IMG/VR virus record: IMGVR_UViG_3300035698_016351
Location: 1-30,062 of that record
Length of the DNA: 30,062 nt
Direction: 5' to 3' (one strand)
Source: a virus
Position numbers and translations under genes: made by a program. Position 1 is the first letter of the stretch, and each line of letters starts with the position of its first letter. Shown one piece after another: positions 8,487-16,146 of this stretch. Under the pieces are notes generated by a model that had not been told where the DNA came from, did no database searches, and saw only the letters and a program-made list of their open reading frames with translations.

Positions 8487-11312
8487 CTATCGTAAACCTC
8501 TTACCACCCGCTCCATTACTTCAAGCGTTTTCTTTTCAACCAGCACCCCGATGCGCGCCGGGTCTGAGACGTTCCCAAAATGGTTGGTCTGGGAAACTTG
8601 AACCTGCGCGCCCCCGGCCCCCGACATCGCGGCCAAGAGCTTGTTCTGGGAGAGTGTGCCCCCGGCCATCGTCTCGGCCCGGCGCGTGGTCTGGGCGTCC
8701 ATTACGAATTCGCGCCCCCGCTCCCCTAGCATGTGCAGCCCCTGCCCCGCGCTGTATCCGCCTTCCGCCCGCTGGGGGAACCCGCCCGCTGGCGGCCTGA
8801 TCACGAGTTGGGCCTGGGACATCCATTCCTTTAGAGAGTTGAGACGTTGCTCGTAATGCGCGTTCAATTCGGAAAGCTCCCCCGTGAGAAATACACCGCG
8901 TAACTGGCGCTCTTTGTCCCATCGGGCCTGGGCCTCTTGCTCGGCTTGGGAGTAAGCGGTTCGAGCTTGGCCCTGTTGTGTTCGCAGTGTCGAATCAAGG
9001 TCTTGTTCCTGGCGATCAAAGCTGTCGTTGATAGCCTGTTCCTCGTCCTGCTTTTGGTCGTGCAGGTCTCTCAGTTCACGGGTGCGCGCCTCGTCCAGTG
9101 CAACCAGTTCTAGGGCGGCCTGCTCGTCCCTGATACGCTTTTCCTCGTTGACTCGAACTTGCAATGCCGCCAGTTCTTCCTCATAGGCCCGTTGACGCGC
9201 CGACTGTTGCTCTTGGAAAGAGACTTCCATTTGAGCCAGTTGACGGGCAAAATCCTCGGAGCGCCGGGCGGCCTCCTTGCGGTAATCTTCCTCTGCACGC
9301 CCCCGGTCTGTTTGGTAAGAGCGGACTTCCTCTAGTAGCGCCAGGGCGTCCCTGGACCGAATGGCCGACCGCTGCCTGTTCACCGAATCCTCTTGCATTC
9401 GGCGCATTGCAGTCTGGTGGTCCTGTTCCGACCTCTGAACTTCCAGGCTGTGATCGGCGGCGGCCTCTGTGCGTGCCGCGTAATGGTCGGCTTCCGCCTG
9501 GGACATGTCTGACTGGAAGGACGACATAGCGGATACCCGGTCAGCGCCTATCTCTTTTTCAGTCGCCACCATCGTGTCGCTCTGGCGCTCAAGAATTGCT
9601 TCCCGCTCCGTGGCGGTCTTGAGGTCCATTTCCACCATTGCCCGGTCCCACTCTGAGACAATTTTGGCCCGTTCTTCCCCCGTCTCGTTTGCCAGGTCTA
9701 TAAGTGCCCCGTCGTGTTCTTTCTGGGCGGCTTCTACCTCGGCGGTCATGGCCTTGTTGGCGGCCTCTACTTCATCAAGGAAAGCCTGCCACGGCTCGGC
9801 CAACTTGAGAGTGGAAACAGCGTCCTGCATCTCTGCGGCCACTCCCAGGAGAACCCGCTGCAGCCCCGTTGATGCGGCGGCCACGTCGCGCAGAGTGGCG
9901 TTCCCTTCCCTATAGGTCTGCCACAATTTCTCCATTTCCTTGCGCTGCTCAAACGCGGCTTTGTCCAGCTTGTAAAACACTTTCTCGCCCTGGCCCAGTT
10001 CGGTGTTGAGGCTGTCTATGGCGCGCTCATAATCCTTGTGGTCTTTGGCTACCTGGACGAGGGCCTGCTGCACCTTGCCCTGCTCGGCGTTGACCAAGCC
10101 CTGCCTGCTCAGGAACGCGGCGGCGATAACGCCCCCCTTGTCGTATGCCTCGTTGACACCCCGTTGAGCGTCGTTGTACCGGTTGGCAAGGTCGGCGGCG
10201 TTCTCCACCTCTCCCGTGGACTTGGTGAGAAATACGTCCCAGTGCCCGGCCATTTCCTCAGTTTTACTACCCGTGTCGTCGGCAAAGCGTTTGATCGCCA
10301 CGCCAGCCGCGCCCACGGCCACCACTGCCGCGCCGATAGCCAGCGCAGGGGCTGCCGCAGCCAGCGCCCCACCTACCCCGCCAGCCGCCTGGCCTGCGCC
10401 GCCCATCCCCAAAAGCGCACGCTCCTTTGACGCAGCCCCCATCCCCACAGCGGCGGCCAGTTGCTTGTTGGCCGCATCCTGCATCATCTTGGCGGCCAAG
10501 AACCGCTGTGTCTCAATGACGAGCAGCTTTGCATCAGCGTAAATGCGGATACCACGGGTGACGGCAGACTGTAAAGCGGCGGCGGCCACAACGGCTGTTC
10601 CTATCCCCAGGGCTACCTGCATCGCCTCGGGATATTTCTCGGCCAGGTCGGCGGCCTTGTCCACCACGCCGGCGGTTGCGTTTATCAGGGGGACAAGGGC
10701 CTGGATAGCCACGCCCCCCAACCGCGCCTGAGCGGTCTCGAGTTCTTTGGTCGTGTTCAACCAAAGCTGGCTGACCTCATCCGCTTCCCCGGCAACCTGT
10801 ATGTATTGGCTGGCCCATCCCTCAAGGGAACCCTGAATCGACATCCCTATCCCGGCCAACTCTGAACCCACGGCCTCGAACTGCGACGATAGCGCCCCCA
10901 GTTCTTGCCATTCTTCCCCTAGAAGTTGCGACTGTTGGCGCAGGCGTCCCATGTCCTCTTGAAGGTCGTCAAAGGCAGAAACGGACTTGATAGAGTTTTC
11001 AAGCTCCCCCAGGGCGGCCCTCACTTCCAGGATGGAGAACTTACCCGACTTGAACCCGGCCCACACCTCGTCCAGGGCGGCCTTGAGACCTGGGGCATCG
11101 GCGCTGCTCATCCCGTCAAGCGTATTCCCCAGAGATTGAAACATCCCCTCTAGTTCGTCCGTCGCCGTGCCGGTCTCGTCCAGGGACGCCTTGAGTGTGT
11201 CCAGGGCCTTGTCAAGCTCGCTAGTGCCGCTCTTGACCTCGCGGATACCACGCGGGTCAATGCCGTACTGCAAAATGGCTCTTAGGGTTCGTTCCGTCGC
11301 TGCTACTGGCAT
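8487..11312 (-). CDS. Tape measure protein
   Basis: The 941-residue protein is the longest complete tail-module gene product after the hub. It sets tail length and is threaded through the tube before ejection. It lies directly downstream of the frameshifted chaperone genes, apart from one small inserted gene. Residues about 231-250 and 320-342 are hydrophobic helices able to cross a membrane. Residues about 500-830 form a long charged coiled coil rich in E, Q, R and A (for example DQKQDEEQAINDSFDRQEQD). The C-terminus (about 880-941) is Gly/Ala-rich, then ends MERVVRGLR. At about 1.5 angstrom per residue it predicts a tail near 140 nm. No lysozyme or peptidase domain is evident. AGGA precedes the ATG. 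Confidence 0.93.
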   Translation of the reverse strand: MPVAATERTLRAILQYGIDPRGIREVKSGTSELDKALDTLKASLDETGTATDELEGMFQSLGNTLDGMSSADAPGLKAALDEVWAGFKSGKFSILEVRAALGELENSIKSVSAFDDLQEDMGRLRQQSQLLGEEWQELGALSSQFEAVGSELAGIGMSIQGSLEGWASQYIQVAGEADEVSQLWLNTTKELETAQARLGGVAIQALVPLINATAGVVDKAADLAEKYPEAMQVALGIGTAVVAAAALQSAVTRGIRIYADAKLLVIETQRFLAAKMMQDAANKQLAAAVGMGAASKERALLGMGGAGQAAGGVGGALAAAAPALAIGAAVVAVGAAGVAIKRFADDTGSKTEEMAGHWDVFLTKSTGEVENAADLANRYNDAQRGVNEAYDKGGVIAAAFLSRQGLVNAEQGKVQQALVQVAKDHKDYERAIDSLNTELGQGEKVFYKLDKAAFEQRKEMEKLWQTYREGNATLRDVAAASTGLQRVLLGVAAEMQDAVSTLKLAEPWQAFLDEVEAANKAMTAEVEAAQKEHDGALIDLANETGEERAKIVSEWDRAMVEMDLKTATEREAILERQSDTMVATEKEIGADRVSAMSSFQSDMSQAEADHYAARTEAAADHSLEVQRSEQDHQTAMRRMQEDSVNRQRSAIRSRDALALLEEVRSYQTDRGRAEEDYRKEAARRSEDFARQLAQMEVSFQEQQSARQRAYEEELAALQVRVNEEKRIRDEQAALELVALDEARTRELRDLHDQKQDEEQAINDSFDRQEQDLDSTLRTQQGQARTAYSQAEQEAQARWDKERQLRGVFLTGELSELNAHYEQRLNSLKEWMSQAQLVIRPPAGGFPQRAEGGYSAGQGLHMLGERGREFVMDAQTTRRAETMAGGTLSQNKLLAAMSGAGGAQVQVSQTNHFGNVSDPARIGVLVEKKTLEVMERVVRGLR

Positions 11313-11328
11313 GTTCTATCCTGTTGCT

Positions 11329-11649
11329 CTACTTTTGATTCTTGACCTGGACGTGAAGCCGCTCCAATTCCTTGTTCATTTTTCCCAGGTCCCTTATCAT
11401 CCCTTCCAACTTTGTGGCCGTGCTCTTGGCGGTTTGATTCCCAGACTCTTTGGCCCAGGTAGCCACTTCCGTCTGGGCGTACCCTAGTTGTCGTCTGGCA
11501 CTAATCATTTGCGTCCGACTAGCTTGCAAGTCCTTTGATGCGCGCTGCTGACTATCTGCAGCCTCACTCACTCGACCGCGACGAATAATAAGCCGCCTGA
11601 CCTCGACTTCCGCTGCTCGCTTGAACTGTGGTGAAATTTGTCCCTTCAT
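11329..11649 (-). CDS. SPxFKR-head small protein, copy D
   Basis: A 106-residue helical basic protein inserted between the tail-chaperone pair and the tape measure, a spot normally without a gene. The head is MKGQISPQFKRAAEVEVRRL. The body (SQQRASKDLQASRTQMISAR, later LEGMIRDLGKMNKELERLHV) is coiled-coil-like and unrelated to the other copies. The ribosome site AGGAG and ATG follow the palindrome at 11662 with the same spacing as copy A, and the DNA of palindrome plus head is almost the same. Function unknown. Confidence 0.78.
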   Translation of the reverse strand: MKGQISPQFKRAAEVEVRRLIIRRGRVSEAADSQQRASKDLQASRTQMISARRQLGYAQTEVATWAKESGNQTAKSTATKLEGMIRDLGKMNKELERLHVQVKNQK

Positions 11650-11661
11650 CGTTTTGCTCCT

Positions 11662-11676
11662 GTACCCCTGGGGTAC
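11662..11676. repeat. Junction palindrome
   Basis: A perfect copy, 3 nt after the stop (11680) of the frameshifted chaperone and 12 nt before the copy D ATG. That it sits next to the frameshifted stop, not the zero-frame stop at 11916, supports the frameshift product being the real gene end. Confidence 0.95.
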
Positions 11677-11679
11677 ACT

Positions 11680-12344
11680 TTATGCTCCGGTCTGTTCCTC
11701 TATGATGGACGATAGCCACGAGATAGTAGCCAGGTCCTCTAACAACAACTCAGGCTGGTCGAGCAGCCCCCCCTCAACGGGGAGATGTTTCCAGCCTGTG
11801 CTTTCCAACAACGTCCATATTTTCCACGACCTTTCCAGTTCCACGGGCGGCTCCCAGTCGTCGGGTATCTCCCGGCTGCCCTTGAGAGCGTCCCGACGAG
11901 CATTGTGCCATTTTATCAGGCGGCACTGGACGTCAGTTTGCTGCTCTTGTCGCTCGGCTTTTTTTTTGCTGACTCGTCCTTTGGCGTCCCGGTCAATGAC
12001 CAGTGAGGGTTCAGGCCCAGCACCTCGGACAAGATGCTCATTGCCAGTTCTTCAGGCAGGGCCAGGAAGTCCTGAAAGGTCAGGTCCCCAGGAAGGTCAA
12101 GATCGCGCTCGGACTTGCCCTCATCATCAAGGAACCGAATCAGGCCCCCGACCGTGCCCGCCTTGACTGCCGGCCATTGCATCCACAGCGCCGTCCGCTC
12201 GTAGGTGGTCAGGTCCCCTTCTGGTGCGCGCAGCCCCTCGTCAGTCAACCGGGAGCGTTCCAGCCCCATCGCAACCGTAGCGTGGGACAGGACTATCTTG
12301 GCCTGGACGCCAAAGTCATCATATTCAATCGTTTTGGTTCTCAT
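11680..12344 (-). CDS. Tail assembly chaperone GT fusion, made by -1 frameshift
   Basis: On the minus strand the zero frame reads GCA AAA AAA AAG near codon 126. A -1 slip on A-AAA-AAG opens a frame of 92 further codons (AERQEQQTDVQCRLIKWHNA...SIIEEQTGA) ending at 11680-11682. The fused product is about 221 residues. This is the classic siphovirus G/GT arrangement just upstream of the tape measure: a major short chaperone and a minor extended form that recruits the tape measure and tail tube subunits. The extension is an uninterrupted helical protein segment that fills the gap up to the next palindrome exactly. Frameshift efficiency cannot be read from sequence. Confidence 0.85.
11916..12344 (-). 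CDS. Tail assembly chaperone G (zero-frame product)
   Basis: A 142-residue acidic protein, MRTKTIEYDDFGVQAKIVLS at the N-terminus, with a helical core (TYERTALWMQWPAVKAGTVG, DLTFQDFLALPEELAMSILS) and a low-complexity end (SAKKKPSDKSSKLTSSAA) produced where the frame passes the A-run. It is the abundant G form, which coats the tape measure during assembly and is absent from the mature virion. The ATG overlaps the stop of the 310-residue gene as ATGA, implying coupled translation. Confidence 0.8.
   Translation of the reverse strand: MRTKTIEYDDFGVQAKIVLSHATVAMGLERSRLTDEGLRAPEGDLTTYERTALWMQWPAVKAGTVGGLIRFLDDEGKSERDLDLPGDLTFQDFLALPEELAMSILSEVLGLNPHWSLTGTPKDESAKKKPSDKSSKLTSSAA
11958..11964 (-). 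promoter_or_regulatory. Slippery site A-AAA-AAG for -1 ribosomal frameshift
   Basis: Nine A residues (11959-11967) followed by G on the minus strand contain the heptamer A AAA AAG in the correct zero-frame phase, the same heptamer type as in E. coli dnaX. It joins the G and T frames of the chaperone gene. Confidence 0.85.
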
Positions 12345-13273
12345 GGCCGCCCCTTCGTCTTGAATCCCCGTCCCGCCCGATGAACATCACGGGGGTCAAT
12401 GGCCGGTGGAAACTTGCCTTTCATGTAGGCCAATTCTGCGTCATTCCCACCCTGATCCTGGAGCGTTGATACCCGGTCACTGCTCCCAAAGTGGAGCCAG
12501 TCCCTGTCAGCGACGGTCCCGCTTTTTTCCAAGTGAGCGTTGACCAATTTACCCCCTTTGGCCCGGTTGCCTTGCTTGACATACGTACTCCCCTTGTAAA
12601 AGAACCGTTCCCGGAGTCCAATGTCCCGAAATGGCTTGGTGGCCTCTGACGCCCTGCTACTCGGCAAGGCCCCCCTCACCGAGGTGTCAGCTTCTTCTTT
12701 GGCCCGGTCCAGCACCGGCTTGAATGCGCCGGTCGCTTCCTGGACGGTCCCAAACGTCTGGATGGCCGCAGGCGTGGCGGATCCGCCCACGTAGGCATAG
12801 AGCATAAACGGACGGATGGCGTTGCCGTGGTACACGATGCGCCCCCGGTCGTCGCCCTCTTTGCGCTCCACCACTGGGCCAAGTTGGACATCCCAACCGC
12901 TTGGGGCATCCCCCGGCCACACCGCCGATTCGGCCAAGCGGTAACGGGCCACCGCCGCCCATTCGGAACCAGCCTCGTTGTACCTGACCACTGATGGCGC
13001 CATTTCTTGTTCCAGGGGCAGGGCCAGCCGCTCGGCCAACAGCTTGGCCTCACGCACGCCCAGGGCCAGGGCGCGCCGGGCGGCTTCCGGGTCCAGGGCT
13101 ACCGCTTCCAGGGCCAGCATACCGTCCTGGATGAACAAGTCCACCCCGGTCCGGCTGTTGCCCATTCCCTCTACCACGTCCAACAGTGTAGGAGGGAACA
13201 ACAGCGCCTCTATCATCGGCGCAACTTTGTTGAATACCGCAGCCTCCAACACTGCCCTTTTCTCTTTATTCAT
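12341..13273 (-). CDS. Unknown protein between major tail protein and tail chaperones
   Basis: A 310-residue protein I do not recognise. Residues 1-100 are helical (MNKEKRAVLEAAVFNKVAPM, DPEAARRALALGVREAKLLA). The middle has GRIVYHGNAIRPFMLYAYVG. The C-terminus is basic and lysine/glycine-rich (KGSTYVKQGNRAKGGKLVNA, then RGFKTKGRP). GGAGG precedes the ATG by 6 nt, and the gene overlaps the chaperone start by ATGA. This slot in siphoviruses usually holds nothing or a small tail protein, so it may be a tail-tube accessory or decoration protein. That is positional inference only. Confidence 0.6.
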   Translation of the reverse strand: MNKEKRAVLEAAVFNKVAPMIEALLFPPTLLDVVEGMGNSRTGVDLFIQDGMLALEAVALDPEAARRALALGVREAKLLAERLALPLEQEMAPSVVRYNEAGSEWAAVARYRLAESAVWPGDAPSGWDVQLGPVVERKEGDDRGRIVYHGNAIRPFMLYAYVGGSATPAAIQTFGTVQEATGAFKPVLDRAKEEADTSVRGALPSSRASEATKPFRDIGLRERFFYKGSTYVKQGNRAKGGKLVNAHLEKSGTVADRDWLHFGSSDRVSTLQDQGGNDAELAYMKGKFPPAIDPRDVHRAGRGFKTKGRP

Positions 13274-13294
13274 TGTTCGCCTCCATAAACCGGC

Positions 13295-14119
13295 TTATGT
13301 GTGCTCGTAAAAGATGACGATCTCGGCGTCGGTGATCGGGGCAGTCGTCCACTGCACCCCGGTCGTCGCTTTGGTGATGCTGGCTGTGGTCAGAACGCCG
13401 CTCACCCACACCGCGATCTTGTCCGTGCTTTGCGCCGGGAAGTCTGTGTCGAATGCAAAGTCCGTCTCAGCACTATCGCCCAGAAACGAGGCCAGGCGCG
13501 GCTTGTATTCGGAAATGCCCCGGAAACCTTGAGCCTGTTCAAAGCCCTCGGTCCCTACGGCAAAGGCCGTGCCCCAGAGGTGTTTTGTCACGAACTGAGG
13601 ACGAATTGTGTACATTTTTTCCTCTGGTGCGCTCTGGAAGCCGCTTTCCCGCTCGATGACAAACGTCTTGGGGAAAAGACGGAACTCCCAACGCCGGGAG
13701 CCAAAGGTCGTGCTATCCGGGTCGGTGTCCAGGGTTTGCCGATAGGCCAGCAAAGCCACTTGGTTTTCATCGCCACGATTGTCCGTGCCAATGCCCAGAA
13801 TTTGGGCTTCTCCAACGGATACGGCCAAGTCGTCCCCGATGACCTGGGCGACAACGTCATTGACCTTGCCCACTACCAGCTCGCCGCTCAGGGCCTCTGT
13901 GGGTGGGAGAACGTCCAGGGCGAAAACCCGGTCGTCGCCCAGGTGGGATATTTGCTGCGGCTCAGGGTCATTGATCGTCAGCGCCCTGGCCCCGCTGATA
14001 CGTAGGCCGGCATACTCGCTTGTGTCCGTGGCGTTAGGATACCCGTCAGCGGCCAGCGCGAAAAGCTGGACGTGGCGAAAGCCAACCCCACTTCGGATCT
14101 CGTTGCTCAGTGCAGTCAT
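13295..14119 (-). CDS. Major tail (tube) protein
   Basis: A 274-residue protein located just before the tail chaperones with only one gene between, the usual place of the tube subunit. It is beta-rich, with blocks such as RISGARALTINDPEPQQISH, SGELVVGKVNDVVAQVIGDD and WEFRLFPKTFVIERESGFQS, consistent with the tail-tube fold. Residues about 210-274 (DSAETDFAFDTDFPAQSTDK...VIFYEHT) form a separate C-terminal beta domain, perhaps surface-exposed on the tube. Its start overlaps the glycosyltransferase stop by ATGA, so the two are likely made together. Confidence 0.7.
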   Translation of the reverse strand: MTALSNEIRSGVGFRHVQLFALAADGYPNATDTSEYAGLRISGARALTINDPEPQQISHLGDDRVFALDVLPPTEALSGELVVGKVNDVVAQVIGDDLAVSVGEAQILGIGTDNRGDENQVALLAYRQTLDTDPDSTTFGSRRWEFRLFPKTFVIERESGFQSAPEEKMYTIRPQFVTKHLWGTAFAVGTEGFEQAQGFRGISEYKPRLASFLGDSAETDFAFDTDFPAQSTDKIAVWVSGVLTTASITKATTGVQWTTAPITDAEIVIFYEHT

Positions 14120-14820
14120 GCGTCTACCTCCAGACCCGCTCCTTCGGGGTCAACTAGAATTTTAGGGTCCGCCAATTTGTAGGCGTCCCATGTTTCCGGC
14201 CCGATAACTTGAATCCCCAAATGGGGAGTTACGAGACTGGTGTCACAATAATGGTGTATGCCGTTTTTCTCACAAAGCCCGGCAAAGAAAATGTCCTCGG
14301 TCATTGAAAAGTCAGCGCCTTCCAGGTAGGCGTATTGAAACCACGGGTATTCGTACCCCGCTGCAATCAACTTGTCAAACACCCACCGCCGAATGAGCAT
14401 GGCCCCGGTCGCCACGGCATCGCATTCATAAAGGTAGCCTATATCCCACTCGGCAGGGTTGTGTAACTTGCCGTCCTTCAAGCGCACAAAGAACAGTGGG
14501 TCGTAAGGCTCCCCCCGGCGAAAGTACAACGCTCCGACAACTCCCCGCTCTGGCTCTTGCGCCGCCAGTCTCACCAGGGTGTCGTGGGGGTGAATGTGGT
14601 CGCAGTCCAACATGATAATGGCATCGTTGGGGTTGCCCGCCAGTTCCAGAAACGAGGCCACGGCCCGGTTACGCGCCATGTCTGTCCTCATGTAAGGAAT
14701 GGAAATGCGCGCGTAATTTTTCACAGCGGCGGCCCAGGCAACGTCCAAGACCGCATCAACCGCGTGCCCGCTGATGTTACGCTCCATTAGATACGCCCAG
14801 TAAATTTGTGGCTTGGTCAT
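14116..14820 (-). CDS. GT-A fold glycosyltransferase
   Basis: A 234-residue protein with the features of small family 2-like glycosyltransferases. There is an N-terminal nucleotide-sugar half, a DCD motif (about 72-74, in IIMLDCDHIHPHD) that would bind the metal and sugar nucleotide, GALYFRRGEPYDP, a CDAVATGAMLIRR segment, and an ED acid pair in MTEDIFFAGLCEKNG (about 175). It ends in a conserved-looking SLVTPHLGI. It is encoded next to a methyltransferase and translationally coupled to the major tail protein, so a virion protein, possibly the tail tube, is a plausible acceptor. Acceptor and sugar are unknown. AAAGGAA lies just upstream of the ATG. Confidence 0.8.
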   Translation of the reverse strand: MTKPQIYWAYLMERNISGHAVDAVLDVAWAAAVKNYARISIPYMRTDMARNRAVASFLELAGNPNDAIIMLDCDHIHPHDTLVRLAAQEPERGVVGALYFRRGEPYDPLFFVRLKDGKLHNPAEWDIGYLYECDAVATGAMLIRRWVFDKLIAAGYEYPWFQYAYLEGADFSMTEDIFFAGLCEKNGIHHYCDTSLVTPHLGIQVIGPETWDAYKLADPKILVDPEGAGLEVDA

Positions 14821-14832
14821 TGTCTTTCCTTT

Positions 14833-14847
14833 AGCGCCCTCGGCGCT
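14833..14847 (-). other. Short hairpin in glycosyltransferase leader
   Basis: AGCGCC-GAG-GGCGCT on the minus strand is a perfect 6-bp stem with a 3-nt loop, between the palindrome (14853) and the ribosome site. It makes this leader longer (32 nt) than at other junctions and may modulate translation. There is no T-run, so it is not an intrinsic terminator. Confidence 0.5.
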
Positions 14848-14852
14848 TGGTT

Positions 14853-14867
14853 GTACCCCTGGGGTAC
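14853..14867. repeat. Junction palindrome
   Basis: A perfect copy, 1 nt after the methyltransferase stop and 32 nt before the glycosyltransferase ATG. Confidence 0.95.
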
Positions 14868-14868
14868 G

Positions 14869-15600
14869 CTAAACCTTCCTACAAATCAACATCGAATCGG
14901 CGCGGTCGTGGATGACCAGGGCTTCCTGAGAAAGCAACAAGTCCACGCTCTCGCGCACCGACTCCCATCCGGTATAATCGTGAAACGCAACGAGGCCCCC
15001 AGGGATGACCTTTGGCTCCCAGGCCGCGTAGTCTGTCCCCGCCTCACTGTGGTTTCCGTCCACGAACAAGAGACCCACCGGCTCCCTCACCAGGTCCTGG
15101 GCATCCTCAGAAGCGACGATCAGCGGAACAATAATCTTTTGTAGCCCGGCGCGCTCTACGTTGGCCTGGAAGAAAGGGAGCGTTCCGCCCACCGTCTCAG
15201 TTCTCGAGTGCGCGTGCTCTGGGGACCCCTGGTGAGTGTCCACAGCATAGACCTTGCACCCGTTCCCTATCTTGCTACCCCATCCCAGGCAAACAGTGGA
15301 GCGCCCCTTATAGGAACCAATTTCCACGATGCTGTACCCCTGGGGTACACCTTTAGCCAGGTCAAAGAGCGCGCACATTTCAGCCCCCGTCAACCAGCCG
15401 TCAATGCCCTGGGCCAGGGCCTGCACCGAGCGCACGTCCAGGGGCAGGGCCACGGGAATGGTTGCCTTGAGCGCCCCGGCTTTTGTACTCATCATTCCCC
15501 GAAAGACACTCTTGTCAGGGTCAAATTCCAGACGGCGCACATGGCCTTGTACCCGCACACTTTGCGCCCCGTCGCCCGCAGGATCAAAACTCGCTTTCAC
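14869..15600 (-). CDS. Class I SAM-dependent methyltransferase
   Basis: A 243-residue protein using a GTG start at 15600, chosen because AAGGAG lies 8 nt upstream. A longer frame upstream lacks support and would overlap the preceding gene fully. Motif I is VEIGSYKGRST (about 92-102) and the acidic ribose-binding region is VYAVDTHQG (about 118-125). LLFVDGNHSEAGTDY (about 177-191) and GGLVAFHDYTGW (about 201-212) match the Methyltransf_24 / cephalosporin-hydroxylase-like group found in glycan clusters. It probably modifies a sugar or protein together with the adjacent glycosyltransferase. A perfect palindrome lies inside the gene and encodes GVPQGY just before motif I. Confidence 0.85.
   Translation of the reverse strand: MKASFDPAGDGAQSVRVQGHVRRLEFDPDKSVFRGMMSTKAGALKATIPVALPLDVRSVQALAQGIDGWLTGAEMCALFDLAKGVPQGYSIVEIGSYKGRSTVCLGWGSKIGNGCKVYAVDTHQGSPEHAHSRTETVGGTLPFFQANVERAGLQKIIVPLIVASEDAQDLVREPVGLLFVDGNHSEAGTDYAAWEPKVIPGGLVAFHDYTGWESVRESVDLLLSQEALVIHDRADSMLICRKV
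15334..15348. repeat. Palindrome inside methyltransferase coding sequence
   Basis: A perfect copy read in frame as part of LAKGVPQGYSIVEIG. This is one of two copies deep inside a gene, and it does not disturb the methyltransferase fold motif that follows. Confidence 0.95.
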
Positions 15601-15772
15601 TTTTTGGCTCCTTGACTTTTTTGGGCACACGGCGCTTTTCAGGGGCAGGCGCATCGCACTCATAGACCGCACGGCCCCCGTGATAGGCGACAAGCCGCCC
15701 CGGTAGCGTTGGGTGGGGGACCAATGGCAAGCGGCCCAGTGTTGGATGTTTGTAGAATGATTTCTTGGGCAT
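15584..15772 (-). CDS. Small basic unknown protein
   Basis: A 62-residue protein with MPKKSFYKHPTLGRLPLVPH at the start, a middle AYHGGRAVYECDAPAPEKRR and a Lys/Glu-rich end. It starts 2 nt after the stop of copy E with GAGG just upstream, and overlaps the methyltransferase start by 17 nt. This tight packing with both neighbours and good ribosome sites supports it as a real gene. Function not recognised. It is compact and Pro-rich, perhaps a small structural or zinc-free beta protein. Confidence 0.6.
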   Translation of the reverse strand: MPKKSFYKHPTLGRLPLVPHPTLPGRLVAYHGGRAVYECDAPAPEKRRVPKKVKEPKSESEF

Positions 15773-15774
15773 CG

Positions 15775-16110
15775 TTATCCTCTCTTGTCCAACATCAAAA
15801 GCAAATCATTGATGACCTGCGTTGCGCTCTGTGGATTAGGAGCGCCCCTCAATGCCTGTAGCTTGCGCCTGATAAGAGAGGCGTCTTGGGAAAATGCCTT
15901 ATTCCTTATCATTTGTCCCCCCAGCTTGTCCACATCGTCAACAACATCACCGATAGACCAAGTGTTGGCTTGACGCTTCACAGCTTTGAGTTGGGCTTTC
16001 AATCTGCCCAAGACATCAGGAGACACGGGTAACATCCCCGCTTGTTCAATTAGCCGCCTGACCTCGGACTCCAGCGCCCGCTTGAACTTTGGTGAAAATT
16101 GTCCTTTCAT
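15775..16110 (-). CDS. SPxFKR-head small protein, copy E
   Basis: A 111-residue protein with head MKGQFSPKFKRALESEVRRL. The body is mixed helical (LGRLKAQLKAVKRQANTWSI, DVVDDVDKLGGQMIRNKAFS, ATQVINDLLLMLDKRG) and not shared with the other copies. Ribosome site GGGAG follows the palindrome at 16125. Function unknown. It stands in the neck-tail region next to copy F, so two head-bearing genes are adjacent here. Confidence 0.78.
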   Translation of the reverse strand: MKGQFSPKFKRALESEVRRLIEQAGMLPVSPDVLGRLKAQLKAVKRQANTWSIGDVVDDVDKLGGQMIRNKAFSQDASLIRRKLQALRGAPNPQSATQVINDLLLMLDKRG

Positions 16111-16124
16111 CGTTCTAACTCCCT

Positions 16125-16139
16125 GTACCCCTGGGGTAC
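16125..16139. repeat. Junction palindrome
   Basis: A perfect copy, 7 nt after the stop of copy F and 14 nt before the copy E ATG. Confidence 0.95.
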
Positions 16140-16146
16140 AATTTCC

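Noticed and set aside
15601-15693. Upstream start of the methyltransferase at 15693
   Set aside because: It would overlap the 62-residue gene much further, and AAGGAG lies only before the GTG at 15600.
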